Positions 46,428 through 56,777 of a stretch of DNA of 64,000 nucleotides are shown here, piece by piece. Position 1 is the first letter of the stretch; the number at the start of each line of letters is the position of its first letter. The notes under the pieces are model-generated. The model worked only from the letters and a program-made list of their open reading frames with translations, was not told the origin of the DNA and did not search any database. Source of the DNA: Sphingomonadales bacterium (GTDB lineage: Bacteria > Pseudomonadota > Alphaproteobacteria > Sphingomonadales > Sphingomonadaceae); NCBI GenBank assembly GCA_016720115.1, contig JADJXT010000002.1, positions 434,001 through 498,000 of the forward strand. Direction: 5' to 3'. A program made the position numbers and the translations under genes.

Positions 46428-47312
46428 ATGAACAAGCTGACCGTCGAAGAACGCGCAAAAATTCTTCACCTTCTTTGCGAGGGCATGAGCATCCGCGCCA
46501 TAACCCGCCTGACCGGTGCAAGCAAAAACACCGTCGCCAAGCTGCTGATTGATGCTGGCAAGGCCTGCGCGGCCTATCACGATGCCAACGTGCGCGACGT
46601 GAAGGCATCGCGGGTGCAGGTCGATGAAATTTGGTCATTCACCTATGCCAAGCAAAAGAACGTCGCTGCTGCGAAGGCTGCGCCCGATCACGCTGGCGAC
46701 ACTTGGACTTGGACCGCAATCGACGCTGACAGCAAAATGATACTGTCCTATCTGGTCGGTAACCGCGATGCTGAATATGCCATGTGGTTTATGGACGATC
46801 TGGCGTCGCGCCTTGCAACCCGCGTTCAACTGACCAGCGACGGCCATCGCGCCTATCTTGAAGCAGTCGAGGGCGCGTTCGGTTGCGATGTGGACTATGC
46901 GCAACTGGTCAAGATGTATGGAAATGTCGGTGCTACCGATAACCGTCGATACAGCCCCGCCGAATGCACCGGCATCAAGAAAACCCGTGTCGAGGGCAAT
47001 CCCGATGAAAAGCATGTCAGCACGTCCTACGTCGAGCGCAGCAATCTTACCATGCGGATGCACATGCGCCGCTTCACCCGCCTGACTAATGCCTTTTCAA
47101 AGAAGGTCGAAAATCACGCTCATGCCGTCGCACTGCACATGATGTATTACAACTTCGTCCGCGTTCACAAAACGCTCCGCGTTACCCCTGCAATGGAAGC
47201 TGGCGTTACTGATCGTCTTTGGGATATTGCTGATATTGCAATGCTGGTCGAAGAGGCAGAAGCTAAGCCCGCAAAGCGTGGACCTTACAAGAAGCGGGAA
47301 ATTTCAAACTGA
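46428..47312 (+). CDS. IS1-like DDE transposase
   Basis: 294 aa. Residues ~14-45 form a helix-turn-helix (MSIRAITRLTGASKNTVAKL). Candidate catalytic residues are D66 in VQVDEIWSFTY, D138 in QLTSDGHRAYLEAVEGAF and E203 in STSYVERSNLTMRMHMRR. It resembles the IS1-family transposases often seen alone in alphaproteobacteria. The gene ends in the right terminal repeat (TGA at 47310-47312), tying it to the element. Confidence 0.9.
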   Translation: MNKLTVEERAKILHLLCEGMSIRAITRLTGASKNTVAKLLIDAGKACAAYHDANVRDVKASRVQVDEIWSFTYAKQKNVAAAKAAPDHAGDTWTWTAIDADSKMILSYLVGNRDAEYAMWFMDDLASRLATRVQLTSDGHRAYLEAVEGAFGCDVDYAQLVKMYGNVGATDNRRYSPAECTGIKKTRVEGNPDEKHVSTSYVERSNLTMRMHMRRFTRLTNAFSKKVENHAHAVALHMMYYNFVRVHKTLRVTPAMEAGVTDRLWDIADIAMLVEEAEAKPAKRGPYKKREISN

Positions 47313-47321
47313 CCCACTACC
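47299..47321 (-). repeat. Right terminal inverted repeat of the IS1-like transposon
   Basis: Exact reverse complement of 44221-44243. It encodes the last codons of the transposase (ISN and stop). Confidence 0.92.
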
Positions 47322-47329
47322 GCCGAGAG
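47322..47329. repeat. 8-bp target site duplication (right), GCCGAGAG
   Basis: Identical to 44213-44220 and immediately adjacent to the right inverted repeat. Confidence 0.92.
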
Positions 47330-47335
47330 TCTGGA

Positions 47336-47364
47336 TTTGAATTAAGTATTGTGTCACTGGAACT
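47336..47364 (+). repeat. AATTAAGTATTGTGTCAC repeat, copy A
   Basis: TTTGAATTAAGTATTGTGTC continuing ACTGGAACT. It is 29 bp and identical to 48286-48314 except one base. A partial tandem, TGTCACTGGAACT, follows at 47366-47378. It begins 7 bp after the transposon's target duplication. Confidence 0.75.
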
Positions 47365-47434
47365 ATGTCACTGGAACTACGATACAGCATTCCCAGTTTA
47401 TTTTGCGTACCCCACATTTCAGGAGTCGATTTCA

Positions 47435-48232
47435 ATGACAAAAACAATCGGCTTCATCGGCACCGGAATGATCGGCGGCGCTTTGGCGCGGCTTGCCGTG
47501 GCGGCTGGATACAATGTTGTAGTGAGCAGTGCACGGGGGCCGGAGGCTCTGGCCGGTTTCGTGGCCGAACTCGGCCCGCAGGTGCGTGCCGCGTCAGTCG
47601 AGGAAGCCGCCGACGCTGCCGACCTGTTCATCGCCAGCATTCCCTTGGGGGCGTTTAAATCGCTGCCTGCCGCGCACCTTGCAGGCAAGATCGTGATTGA
47701 TACGATGAACTATTACCCGTCCGCTCGCGACGGCAATTTCCCTGATATTGACGCGGCCAAGCTCACCACGAGCGAGATGGTGCAACAACACCTTAAAGAC
47801 TCGAAGGTTGTCAAAGCCCTTCACAATCTGGACTTTCACCATCTGTTCGCAAACGCCCGCCCGGCCGGGGATGCGGGCCGCACCACGCTTCCTATCGCTG
47901 GCGACGATGCGGAAGCCAAGAAGGCGGTTGGGCAGTTCATGGATACCATCGGCTACAGCGCCGTGGACATCGGGCCGCTTGCGGAAAGCTGGCGCATCGA
48001 ACCCGGCACGCCGATCTATGTCTGGCCCTACGTTCCCGCCATTCCCGAAGGACTGAACGAGAAAGACGCACGCGCCTGGTATCTGGAAAACGCTGGCGAG
48101 CCTCTGTCGGCAGAGCAGGTCAAGCAGATAACTGCGAACACCGAGCGCCATTTTCCGGTCGGTGGTTCCCCGGACGATCTGCCTCCGATCCACGTCACCT
48201 TGGTCGGAGAGGTCTATAAGAGCAGGCAGTGA
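47435..48232 (+). CDS. F420-type NADP-dependent oxidoreductase
   Basis: 265 aa from ATG 47435 (AGGAG ten bases upstream). The Rossmann start TIGFIGTGMIGGALARLAVA is followed by ADLFIASIPLGAFKSL and IDTMNYYP, as in NADPH-dependent F420 reductases. It may act on ordinary NADP substrates, since no F420 synthesis gene is seen here. It is part of the accessory block bracketed by the AATTAAGTATTGTGTC repeats. Confidence 0.82.
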   Translation: MTKTIGFIGTGMIGGALARLAVAAGYNVVVSSARGPEALAGFVAELGPQVRAASVEEAADAADLFIASIPLGAFKSLPAAHLAGKIVIDTMNYYPSARDGNFPDIDAAKLTTSEMVQQHLKDSKVVKALHNLDFHHLFANARPAGDAGRTTLPIAGDDAEAKKAVGQFMDTIGYSAVDIGPLAESWRIEPGTPIYVWPYVPAIPEGLNEKDARAWYLENAGEPLSAEQVKQITANTERHFPVGGSPDDLPPIHVTLVGEVYKSRQ

Positions 48233-48252
48233 GGTATTCCGGGGGAATTCCT

Positions 48253-48314
48253 AAATAGTATTGTGTCACCAGAATTCCCTTTAGGTTTGAATTAAGTATT
48301 GTGTCACCGGAACT
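48253..48314 (+). repeat. AGTATTGTGTCACC repeats, copies B and C
   Basis: Copy B is AGTATTGTGTCACC at 48257-48270. Copy C is the full 29-bp form at 48286-48314, matching copy A with a single T/C change. An inverted core GACACAATACT lies at 50257-50267. Confidence 0.72.
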
Positions 48315-48369
48315 CCCGGAACTCGTAGAGACACACGGCGCGCTCCGGGCAGTTGCCTAACCGGTCTGC

Positions 48370-49026
48370 CTAGTGCGCGCCGCTCCTCTTAGCTTCCCAG
48401 CCTGCCTCGATGCGCGCCAGACCGCGTTCGATATGCGGATCTTTTCTGCAGGCGTTGATATATCCATGGACATTGTCCAGTCCTTGGAAAGGCGCCGACA
48501 TACCGAATACGGGAGGAAACTCTGCGACGTATCGGAGGATTGGAGCGACAGCGAAATCGGTCAGCGTCAGGCGGTTGTCGATGGAGTAGGTTTCAGCTGG
48601 AAGCCAGTTGTTGAGGAATGTCAGGCCCTGACCAATATAGGCGAGTGCAGTGTCAACAACGGTCTGATCGCGGGTCTCGCGCACGAAGTTCTTGAACAGC
48701 GGCATCATGGGGTTCATCACATAGAGGTCTGCTATGCGGCGGATCAGGCGCCCCCTTGCGCGCAGCATGGGATCTTCGGGAACGAGGCTAGGCTCGGGAT
48801 GAATTTCCTCGATGTATTCGCAGATGATTTCTGATTCCGGCAGGTGAACCCCGTCCACCGTGAGAACAGGCAACTTCTGGATCGGATTGATCAGGCCGTA
48901 TTCAGGCGAGCCGAGGCCACCGGGCGGATGCGACTGAGTGAAATCGATTCCCTTGTACTCCATTTGCAGCACGACGCGCTGAGCGAAGGGCGAGATATCT
49001 GCGCTGTAGAGATGGTATTTTAACAT
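48370..49026 (-). CDS. Glutathione S-transferase family protein
   Basis: 218 aa starting YHLYSADISPFAQRVVLQME, with QKLPVLTVDGVHLPESEIIC (glutathione-binding loop) and a helical C-terminal domain. It is divergent from the azoreductase across a 209-bp gap, suggesting a shared stress-response role for this accessory block. Substrate unknown. Confidence 0.88.
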   Translation of the reverse strand: MLKYHLYSADISPFAQRVVLQMEYKGIDFTQSHPPGGLGSPEYGLINPIQKLPVLTVDGVHLPESEIICEYIEEIHPEPSLVPEDPMLRARGRLIRRIADLYVMNPMMPLFKNFVRETRDQTVVDTALAYIGQGLTFLNNWLPAETYSIDNRLTLTDFAVAPILRYVAEFPPVFGMSAPFQGLDNVHGYINACRKDPHIERGLARIEAGWEAKRSGAH

Positions 49027-49235
49027 TGTTAAATCCTCCGACGATCCGGCGCTGCTCGGTTTGTGATGTTTGCGGTCGCTGTATCAGGTGGCGGCGCAGT
49101 GTTGATGTACGCAGCGATCCGGATTTTGATCCAATACAATTGGTACCGGGGGTGGTAATCCTGTCAAATAGTTTTACGTTATTTGCGGCGCCTGACTTTC
49201 GTCAGTAGGCGCGAAGCCGATCGGAGGAATACACG

Positions 49236-50214
<979 letters not shown>

Positions 50215-50644
50215 GTTTCGGCTCTGATCGCTCAGGGAGGCATTGTGAATTTCGAGGACACAATACTAATTAGCATGTTCTGTGTTCGCTGCCGAGCCAC
50301 CGGCGCCATTTGCCGCTGTCCTACACGCCATCGCTGCCATATGCTCTCCCCGCTCTTTGACAGGTTGGATATCACCCTCCGAGTGGCCTCGCATATCCGC
50401 CCCTGCGCATCTTGCGCCTGGATACCCAAAATATCGCAACAGGCGGGAATCTTGGGAAGCCAAGAGCGATTTTTTCGCAGTTTTGTGTCATGGTGACAGC
50501 CGCACAGCAACGCGCCTCTGTGTGCACGATCATCGCTCAAGCGACTACCGCACACCGACCGGCTGCGCTGGTTTCGACTTCGGCCGGCTCAACCATCGCG
50601 AATCCGCTAGCGGGGGCAGCGACACTTGGCTAGAGGCGTCTTCC
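50215..50644. other. Gap before ubiE
   Basis: No convincing gene is seen. It holds the inverted motif GACACAATACT (50257-50267), mirror of the repeats at 47336 and 48286. The overlapping open frames here have no family-like sequence. It marks the return to the core ubiE-ubiB order. Confidence 0.5.
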
Positions 50645-51376
50645 ATGACCGAAACCGTCTCCTTTGGCTATGAACAGGTTAGCCCCGAGGAAAAGACCCG
50701 CCGGGTGCGGGGGGTCTTTTCGAGCGTTGCCAGCAAATATGACATAATGAACGATGCCATGTCGGGCGGGATGCACCGGCTGTGGAAGGATCATTTCGTC
50801 CACCGCGTCAAACCCCGCGCGGGCGAGGACATTCTCGACATGGCAGGCGGCACCGGCGACATCGCCTTTCGCATGGAAAAGGCCGGGGCCAATATCACGG
50901 TCAGCGATATCAATCCGGACATGCTGGCGGTCGGTATGGAACGTGCGGTCGAGCGCGGGGTCGACACGCTTGTCTGGAGCGAGCAGAATGCGGAGACCTT
51001 GACTTTCCCGGACCGGCATTTCGATGCCTACACCATCGCTTTCGGTATCCGGAACGTGACCGACATTCCGGCGGCGCTGCGCGAGGCGCACCGTGTGCTG
51101 CGCTTTGGTGGGCGTTTCTTCTGCCTAGAATTTTCGACCGTTGAGTGGCCGGGGCTTTCGAAAGCCTATGACATTTATTCGCACCACCTGCTGCCCAGGC
51201 TGGGCAAGGTGATTGCGGGAGACGAAGACAGCTATCGCTACCTTGCCGAATCGATCCGCAAATTCCCGCCAATGCCGGAATTCGAGCGAATGATCCGCGA
51301 AGCCGGATTTGTTCAGACCAAGGTTGAGCCGATTCTGGGCGGGCTGGTGGCTATACATTCGGGCTGGAAGGTTTGA
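50645..51376 (+). CDS. ubiE: Demethylmenaquinone/2-methoxy-benzoquinol methyltransferase
   Basis: 243 aa. SAM-dependent methyltransferase with FGYEQVSPEEKTRRVRGVFS, ILDMAGGTGDIAFRM (cofactor loop) and IRNVTDIPAALREAHRVL. It C-methylates the ubiquinone ring. It is followed by ubiB after 10 bp. Confidence 0.96.
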   Translation: MTETVSFGYEQVSPEEKTRRVRGVFSSVASKYDIMNDAMSGGMHRLWKDHFVHRVKPRAGEDILDMAGGTGDIAFRMEKAGANITVSDINPDMLAVGMERAVERGVDTLVWSEQNAETLTFPDRHFDAYTIAFGIRNVTDIPAALREAHRVLRFGGRFFCLEFSTVEWPGLSKAYDIYSHHLLPRLGKVIAGDEDSYRYLAESIRKFPPMPEFERMIREAGFVQTKVEPILGGLVAIHSGWKV

Positions 51377-51386
51377 TCCACCGCCA

Positions 51387-52931
51387 ATGACCCGCCCTGC
51401 CACGCATATCCTCCGCCTGCTCAGATGGGGCCGCATTCTGGCGCGCCACGGCGCGTTGCGCGGGATCGAGAAGGATCGGAACACCCCGCCGCAGGTGAAG
51501 CGGCTGTGCCGGATTGCGCGGTTCGGAACGATCCCACCACAAATCCCCGATTATGCAGGCGCATTCCGCGAAATCGGCCCCGCCGCGATCAAGCTGGGGC
51601 AGACGCTTGCGACCCGGCCCGATCTGGTTGGCGAAGAAGCGGCGCGCAACCTGCTGACGCTGCAGGATTCATTGCCACCCGAGAAGTTCGAGCGGATTTA
51701 CGAAGAGATCGATCATAGTCTCAACAAGCCAGCTGCCGAGCTGTTCGAACATATCGATCCCGAGCCTGTGGGTGCCGCCTCGATCGCGCAGGTCCACCGT
51801 GCGCGCACCACCGAAGGGCAGGAAGTCGCGGTCAAGGTGCTACGCCCGGGCATCCGCGAACAGTTCGCCCGCGATATTGAGACTTATGAATGGGCGGCGG
51901 CACATCTGGAGGCTTTGGGCGGCGAGGCCGCGCGCCTGCGGCCGCAACTGGTGATTGCCAATCTGAAACGCTGGACCTTGCGCGAGCTGGACCTGAGGCG
52001 CGAGGCCGCATCGGCAAGCGAACTCAAGGAAGCGACGGCCGCGGTCGAGGGTTATCATATCCCCAATATCGACTGGGACCGCACCTCGGGCCGGGTGATG
52101 ACGCTCGAATGGGTCGATGGCATCAAGATTTCGGATGTCGAGGCGCTGAAAGCTGCCGGGCATGACACGGCAAAGCTGGCCGAGAAACTGGTGCTCACCT
52201 TTTTGCGGCAGGCGATTTCGGAAGGCTTTTTCCACGCCGACATGCACCAGGGCAATCTCTTCGTGCGCCCCGATGGCAGCATCGTTGCGATCGATTTCGG
52301 TATCATGGGGCGGATCAACCGGCAGGCACGGCTGTGGCTGGCGGAGATCCTTTATGGCCTGACCACCGGCAATTACTGCCGCGTCGCCGAAATCCATTTC
52401 GAGGCGCAATATGTGCCAAACTATCACAATGTCGACGAATTCGCGACCGCCCTGCGCGCCGTGGGTGAGCCGACGCGCGGCAAATCGGTGAGCGAGCTTT
52501 CGGTCGGGCAGATGCTCGACAGCCTGTTTGCGATCACCCGCGATTTCGACATGCAGACCCAGCCACACCTGCTGCTGCTCCAGAAAACCATGGTGATGGT
52601 CGAAGGGGTGGCGACAAGCCTCAACCCCGCGATCAACATGTGGGATGTGGCGGCGCCTTATGTCGGCGAATGGATCAGGGGCGAGCTGGGGCCCGAAGCC
52701 GCAGTTGCAGATGCCTTGCGCGACCGGGTCAAGACGCTCGCGCTGATCCCCGATCTGATCAAACGCCTCGACGACCAACTCCCGCGCAAAGGCGGCGCAC
52801 CGCCTCCGCCGCCATTACCGGAAATTGAACTGATCTGGGAAAAACGCCGGGGCAGCAATGGCTGGCGTTACGCCGCGATTGCCTTGCTTGCGGCTGCCGC
52901 CGGTGCGGCGGGAATGTGGGCCTTTGGTTGA
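51387..52931 (+). CDS. ubiB: UbiB-family atypical kinase-like protein
   Basis: 514 aa. ABC1/UbiB motifs KLGQTLATRPDLVG (KxGQ), EPVGAASIAQVHRA, VAVKVLRPGI and the C-terminal DFGIMGRI. A membrane segment is at the very C terminus (YAAIALLAAAAGAAGMWAFG). It is an ATPase needed for ubiquinone synthesis. Operon with ubiE. Confidence 0.95.
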   Translation: MTRPATHILRLLRWGRILARHGALRGIEKDRNTPPQVKRLCRIARFGTIPPQIPDYAGAFREIGPAAIKLGQTLATRPDLVGEEAARNLLTLQDSLPPEKFERIYEEIDHSLNKPAAELFEHIDPEPVGAASIAQVHRARTTEGQEVAVKVLRPGIREQFARDIETYEWAAAHLEALGGEAARLRPQLVIANLKRWTLRELDLRREAASASELKEATAAVEGYHIPNIDWDRTSGRVMTLEWVDGIKISDVEALKAAGHDTAKLAEKLVLTFLRQAISEGFFHADMHQGNLFVRPDGSIVAIDFGIMGRINRQARLWLAEILYGLTTGNYCRVAEIHFEAQYVPNYHNVDEFATALRAVGEPTRGKSVSELSVGQMLDSLFAITRDFDMQTQPHLLLLQKTMVMVEGVATSLNPAINMWDVAAPYVGEWIRGELGPEAAVADALRDRVKTLALIPDLIKRLDDQLPRKGGAPPPPPLPEIELIWEKRRGSNGWRYAAIALLAAAAGAAGMWAFG

Positions 52932-52962
52932 CCCGCAAGGCTAATGCGCATATCCTGTGCGC

Positions 52963-53208
52963 ATGAACAAACCCTCGCGATTCTCGGCTCCCAAAAAGCC
53001 CACCAATGTCAGCCTGCCAGCGGATATGGTTGAGGAAGCCAAGCGACTGGGCATCAATGTCTCGCAGGCGTGCGAGGCCGGACTTTCGAAGGAAGTGCGC
53101 AAGGCGCTCGGCGAAGAGTGGAAACGCGAGAATAAGGAAGCTATTGAGAGTTGGAACAAATGGGTCGCGGAAAACGGCCTACCGTTAGCAAAGTATCGCC
53201 AATTCTGA
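52963..53208 (+). CDS. ccdA: CcdA-type antitoxin
   Basis: 81 aa from ATG 52963. NVSLPADMVEEAKRLGINVS resembles the ribbon-helix-helix DNA-binding N terminus, and WNKWVAENGLPLAKYRQF is the toxin-wrapping C terminus of CcdA. Its TGA overlaps the toxin ATG (TGATG). Confidence 0.9.
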   Translation: MNKPSRFSAPKKPTNVSLPADMVEEAKRLGINVSQACEAGLSKEVRKALGEEWKRENKEAIESWNKWVAENGLPLAKYRQF

Positions 53209-53504
53209 TGGCCCGATTTGATGTGTACCAAAGCCAAGGTGGCGACCTGCTGTTGCTGGATTGTCAATCCGATTGGCTCGATCATTTTGACACGCGCGTA
53301 GTCATACCACTTGTTTCGAACTTGCCGGTAAAAGAAGTTAACCGGCTGCATCCGATCCTAGATGTAAGGGGTGACAGCTTGATTATGGCAACGCATCTGG
53401 CTGCAGCCGTTTCGATTAATGAGCTTGGTTCCAAAATCGCCAATCTCGCTAATCAGCACTACCTGATCATGGATGCGCTTGACGTCCTGCTCTCGGATTA
53501 TTGA
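53208..53504 (+). CDS. ccdB: CcdB-type DNA gyrase toxin
   Basis: 98 aa. ARFDVYQSQGGDLLLLDCQS, RVVIPLV and LTxx-type C-terminal MDALDVLLSDY match CcdB, which poisons GyrA. The pair sits between ubiB and coaBC, so it is chromosomal. Confidence 0.9.
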   Translation: MARFDVYQSQGGDLLLLDCQSDWLDHFDTRVVIPLVSNLPVKEVNRLHPILDVRGDSLIMATHLAAAVSINELGSKIANLANQHYLIMDALDVLLSDY

Positions 53505-53508
53505 TGCA

Positions 53509-54744
53509 ATGACCCAAAAACGCATCCTGTTGATCGTCGGCGGCGGCATCGCGGCCTATAAGGCGTGTGAGTTGGTGCGCACGATCCGCAAGGCGGGGCA
53601 TGCCGTGCGTTGCGTTCTGACCAAGGGCGGGTCGCAGTTCGTAACGCCGCTGACACTTGGCGCGCTTTCGGAGGATAAGGTTTATACCGATCTTTTCGAC
53701 CTCAAGGATGAGGCAGAGATGGGGCATATCCAGCTTTCGCGACAGGCAGACCTTGTCGTCATCTGCCCCGCAACCGCCGACCTGCTTGCCAAAATGCACG
53801 CCGGTATTGCCGACGATCTGGCGACCACCCTGTTGCTCGCCACCGACAAGCCAGTGCTTGCAGTGCCCGCCATGAATGTCCGCATGTGGCAGCATCCCGC
53901 AACGCAGCGGAATGTCATCGGGCTGCGCGCCGACGGCGTACATGTGATGGACCCCGATGCAGGCGAAATGGCCTGCGGCGAATATGGCCCGGGTCGTCTT
54001 CCCGAGGTGGAGCGCATTTACGGCGAGATCGCGCATCTTCTGAGCGCCCCGTCGTCAGGCATCGCCGCGCAACCCGATTTCACTGAGGGCAAGCACCGCC
54101 CGCTTTACGGCAAGCGCGTGCTGGTGACAGCCGGGCCAACGCACGAGCCGATCGATCCGGTGCGCTATATCGCCAACCGCTCATCGGGGCGGCAGGGATT
54201 TGCCATTGCACAGGCCGCAGCCGAATTGGGCGCGGAAGTAACTTTGGTTTCGGGCCCGGTGCATCTGACCACCCCGCCCGGTGTGATCCGCATCGATGTG
54301 GAAAGCGCGCGCGAAATGCTGGCCGAGGTCGAAAAGGCGCTGCCCGCCGATGTTGCGATCATGGTTGCCGCGGTTGCCGATTGGCGCGCCGCGGACGAAG
54401 CCGAACAAAAGATCAAGAAGGACGGGAAATCCGTGCCGCCGCTCGCGCTGGCCGAGAACCCGGATATCCTCGCCACATTGGGCAAGCATGAACAGCGCCC
54501 TGCCCTGCTCATCGGTTTTGCCGCCGAAACCGAGAAGGTTGTCGAACATGCGCAGGCGAAGCTGGCGAAAAAAGGGTGCGACTGGATTGTTGCCAATGAT
54601 GTGTCAGGTGACGTGATGGGCGGCGCAAACAACGCCGTGCAGATTATCACCAAAGATGGTGTCGAAAGCTGGGCCGACGCACCCAAGGACGTAATCGCCC
54701 GCAAATTGATGGAGAAGATCGCCGATGCCGTCGGACAAGGTTGA
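53509..54744 (+). CDS. coaBC: Bifunctional phosphopantothenoylcysteine decarboxylase/synthetase
   Basis: 411 aa. CoaC flavin domain [20 protein letters not shown] and [16 protein letters not shown]; CoaB domain [20 protein letters not shown] and AAVADWRA. It makes 4'-phosphopantetheine for CoA. It overlaps dut by 20 nt. Confidence 0.96.
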   Translation: MTQKRILLIVGGGIAAYKACELVRTIRKAGHAVRCVLTKGGSQFVTPLTLGALSEDKVYTDLFDLKDEAEMGHIQLSRQADLVVICPATADLLAKMHAGIADDLATTLLLATDKPVLAVPAMNVRMWQHPATQRNVIGLRADGVHVMDPDAGEMACGEYGPGRLPEVERIYGEIAHLLSAPSSGIAAQPDFTEGKHRPLYGKRVLVTAGPTHEPIDPVRYIANRSSGRQGFAIAQAAAELGAEVTLVSGPVHLTTPPGVIRIDVESAREMLAEVEKALPADVAIMVAAVADWRAADEAEQKIKKDGKSVPPLALAENPDILATLGKHEQRPALLIGFAAETEKVVEHAQAKLAKKGCDWIVANDVSGDVMGGANNAVQIITKDGVESWADAPKDVIARKLMEKIADAVGQG

Positions 54745-55174
54745 AATCAGGATCAAGCGGCTCAACAATGGCGCGGGGCTGCCTTTGCCCGCTTATGCCA
54801 GTGCAGGAGCGGCAGGCATGGATATTTGCGCAGCAGAGGCAATCACCCTGAAACCGGGCAAGCGCGCTGCCGTGCCGACCGGTTTCGCTTTCGCCATTCC
54901 GCACGGTTACGAAGTACAGGTTCGTCCGCGTTCGGGCCTTGCGCTCAAGCACGGCATCACCTGCCTCAATACACCCGGCACCATTGATTGCGATTATCGC
55001 GGCGAGGTGAAGGTCATCCTTGCCAATCTGGGGGATGAGGATGTGCCATTCGAACGCGGCGACCGCATTGCGCAGTTGATCGTGGCGCCTGCACCCCAGG
55101 CGAAGGTGACCGAGGTCGACGCTCTGGACGATACCGCGCGGGGATCGGGCGGCTTCGGTTCGACCGGGGTCTAA
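54725..55174 (+). CDS. dut: dUTP diphosphatase
   Basis: 149 aa with the five dUTPase motifs, for example [49 protein letters not shown] and the C-terminal GSGGFGSTG. It hydrolyses dUTP to dUMP. It overlaps coaBC. Confidence 0.97.
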   Translation: MPSDKVEIRIKRLNNGAGLPLPAYASAGAAGMDICAAEAITLKPGKRAAVPTGFAFAIPHGYEVQVRPRSGLALKHGITCLNTPGTIDCDYRGEVKVILANLGDEDVPFERGDRIAQLIVAPAPQAKVTEVDALDDTARGSGGFGSTGV

Positions 55175-55177
55175 CCC

Positions 55178-55259
55178 TCTTGATCGGGGAACCATGGCCT
55201 GATCTCGCTGTTTGAACATCTTTGCCAGATCATGGATTCCCGCTTTCGCGGGAATGACA
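55178..55259. repeat. Two-hairpin dispersed repeat, copy 4 (left end shortened)
   Basis: CTTGATCGGGGAACCATGGC, then GATCATGGATTCCCGCTTTC and GCGGGAATGAC. Same orientation as copy 2; the left hairpin has lost its outer arm. It lies just after the dut stop. Confidence 0.75.
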
Positions 55260-55268
55260 ATTGGCTAA

Positions 55269-56033
55269 ATGGACCAGATGCAACTCACCGACCACCAACT
55301 TGATCGTTATGCCCGCCATATCGTCCTCCGCGATATTGGCGGACCGGGGCAAGCCAAGCTCCTGCAAAGCCATGTGCTTCTGATCGGCGCGGGTGGTATA
55401 GGTTGCCCTGCCATCCAATATCTCGCGGCGGCTGGCATCGGCACGATCAGCGTGATCGATGACGATGTCGTGTCGCTGTCAAACCTGCAGCGGCAGGTGC
55501 TGTATGGGGAGGCAGAAATCGGTCAACCCAAGGTCGAGGCAGCCGAGGCTGCGGCTTCAAAGCTGAACCCCGGAGTCCGATTTAACGCCATTCAGACGCG
55601 GATTGGTTTCGATACTTCAGCTGCCCTGTTCGATGGCGCCAATGTCGTCATCGACGGCAGCGATAATTTTGCCACTCGTCTTGTCGTCAACGACCTGTGC
55701 CTAGCCGCGCGCGTGCCGCTGGTCAGCGCGGCGATCGGCCAGTTTCATGGGCAAATCGGCACCTTCACCGGTTGGGAAAATGACGCGCCTTGCTATCGCT
55801 GTTTTGTCGGCGATGCGCATGACCCCGATGATTGCGACGATTGCGCGACGCGGGGTGTGCTCGGAGCGATGTGCGGGCTGATGGGCAGCTTCGCCGCAAT
55901 GGAGGCTATCCGCACGCTCACCGGCTTTGGCGAGGAGCAGAAGGGCAAGCTGCATATTTTCGACGGGCTAAAGCCTGCGATGCGCACTGTGAACCTGCCG
56001 AAGGATGTGGATTGCCGAAGCTGTAACAGCTAG
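55269..56033 (+). CDS. ThiF/MoeB/HesA-family adenylyltransferase
   Basis: 254 aa: YARHIVLRDIGGPGQAKLLQ, LLIGAGGIGCPAIQYLAAAG (ATP loop), and zinc cysteines in CYRCFVGDAHDPDDCDDC and the C-terminal CRSC. It activates a sulfur-carrier protein C terminus for molybdopterin or thiamine synthesis; moeB is the likeliest identity. Its stop overlaps the convergent sirtuin gene. Confidence 0.88.
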   Translation: MDQMQLTDHQLDRYARHIVLRDIGGPGQAKLLQSHVLLIGAGGIGCPAIQYLAAAGIGTISVIDDDVVSLSNLQRQVLYGEAEIGQPKVEAAEAAASKLNPGVRFNAIQTRIGFDTSAALFDGANVVIDGSDNFATRLVVNDLCLAARVPLVSAAIGQFHGQIGTFTGWENDAPCYRCFVGDAHDPDDCDDCATRGVLGAMCGLMGSFAAMEAIRTLTGFGEEQKGKLHIFDGLKPAMRTVNLPKDVDCRSCNS

Positions 56034-56740
56034 GAATCGAGCAGTCCTTCAACCCATTCCGGCACCAGTTCCGTCGCCGCCCCATATCGCGCATCGTCGA
56101 AAAAATGGCTGCCCTGTGACGGCTCCAGATTGAGTTCCAATGTTTTGGCGCCCTGGACCTTCGCATCGCGCACAAATCCTGCGGCAGGGTAAACCGCCCC
56201 CGACGTGCCGATACTGACGAACAGGTCGGCGATGCGGATCGCTGCAAAGATTTCGGGCATATGATAGGGCATTTCGCCGAACCAGACGACATCGGGGCGA
56301 AGCGCAGACACGCCGCACACCGGGCATGGTGGGCGGTGGCTCATGGGTTCTGTCCACGGGCTGCGGATTTCGCACATCTGGCACAGGGCCTTCAGATGCT
56401 CGCCGTGCATGTGCAACAACCGCTCGGCCCCGGCGCGCTCATGCAGATCATCGACATTCTGCGTCACGATTAACAGGTTGCGCCCCTCCCCACGCCAGTT
56501 CCGGTCGAGTTCGGCGAGCGCGAAATGCGCATCATTGGGTTCCTTTGTCTGGATAGCAGCTCGGCGCATATCGTAAAAGCGGTGAACCAGATCGGGGTCG
56601 CGCTCAAAAGCCTCCGGCGTTGCCACATCCTCCACCCGATGCTTTTCCCACAACCCGCCTGCATCACGGAAAGTATCGATACCGCTTTCTGCACTGATGC
56701 CTGCACCGGTCAGGATTACGATATTGCGAATGTCTGTCAT
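56030..56740 (-). CDS. cobB: Sirtuin NAD-dependent protein deacylase
   Basis: 236 aa from ATG 56740. VILTGAGISAESGIDTFRDA, TQNVDDLHERAGAERLLHMH (catalytic histidine) and zinc cysteines CQMCEIRSPW and CPVCGV. It removes acyl groups from lysines using NAD. Convergent with the ThiF gene by a 4-nt overlap. An alternative start at 56749 is possible. Confidence 0.92.
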   Translation of the reverse strand: MTDIRNIVILTGAGISAESGIDTFRDAGGLWEKHRVEDVATPEAFERDPDLVHRFYDMRRAAIQTKEPNDAHFALAELDRNWRGEGRNLLIVTQNVDDLHERAGAERLLHMHGEHLKALCQMCEIRSPWTEPMSHRPPCPVCGVSALRPDVVWFGEMPYHMPEIFAAIRIADLFVSIGTSGAVYPAAGFVRDAKVQGAKTLELNLEPSQGSHFFDDARYGAATELVPEWVEGLLDS

Positions 56741-56777
56741 CTCGACCATGAAGCAGCAAATTCAAGGGCACGCAACT

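Larger units (their letters stand above)
44221..47321. mobile_element. IS1-like transposon with passenger genes, complete
   Basis: The 3101-bp element is bounded by perfect 23-bp terminal inverted repeats (44221-44243 and 47299-47321) beginning GGTAGTGGGTCAGTTTGAAA, inside an 8-bp target duplication. IS1-family elements have ends starting GGT and make 8-9 bp duplications, which fits the IS1-like transposase at the right end. Classical IS1 is under 1 kb. The extra 2.2 kb hold four passenger genes: 67 aa, 73 aa, a 157-aa protein and a HTH-ImmA metallopeptidase. The right inverted repeat overlaps the end of the transposase gene, including its stop codon. Confidence 0.9.

Noticed and set aside
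49026..49208. A 60-aa open frame between the GST and the azoreductase.
   Set aside because: No ribosome binding site or recognisable sequence; it lies in the divergent promoter region.
50282..50640. N-terminal extension of ubiE.
   Set aside because: The extended frame has no conserved sequence; ATG 50645 gives a normal-length UbiE.
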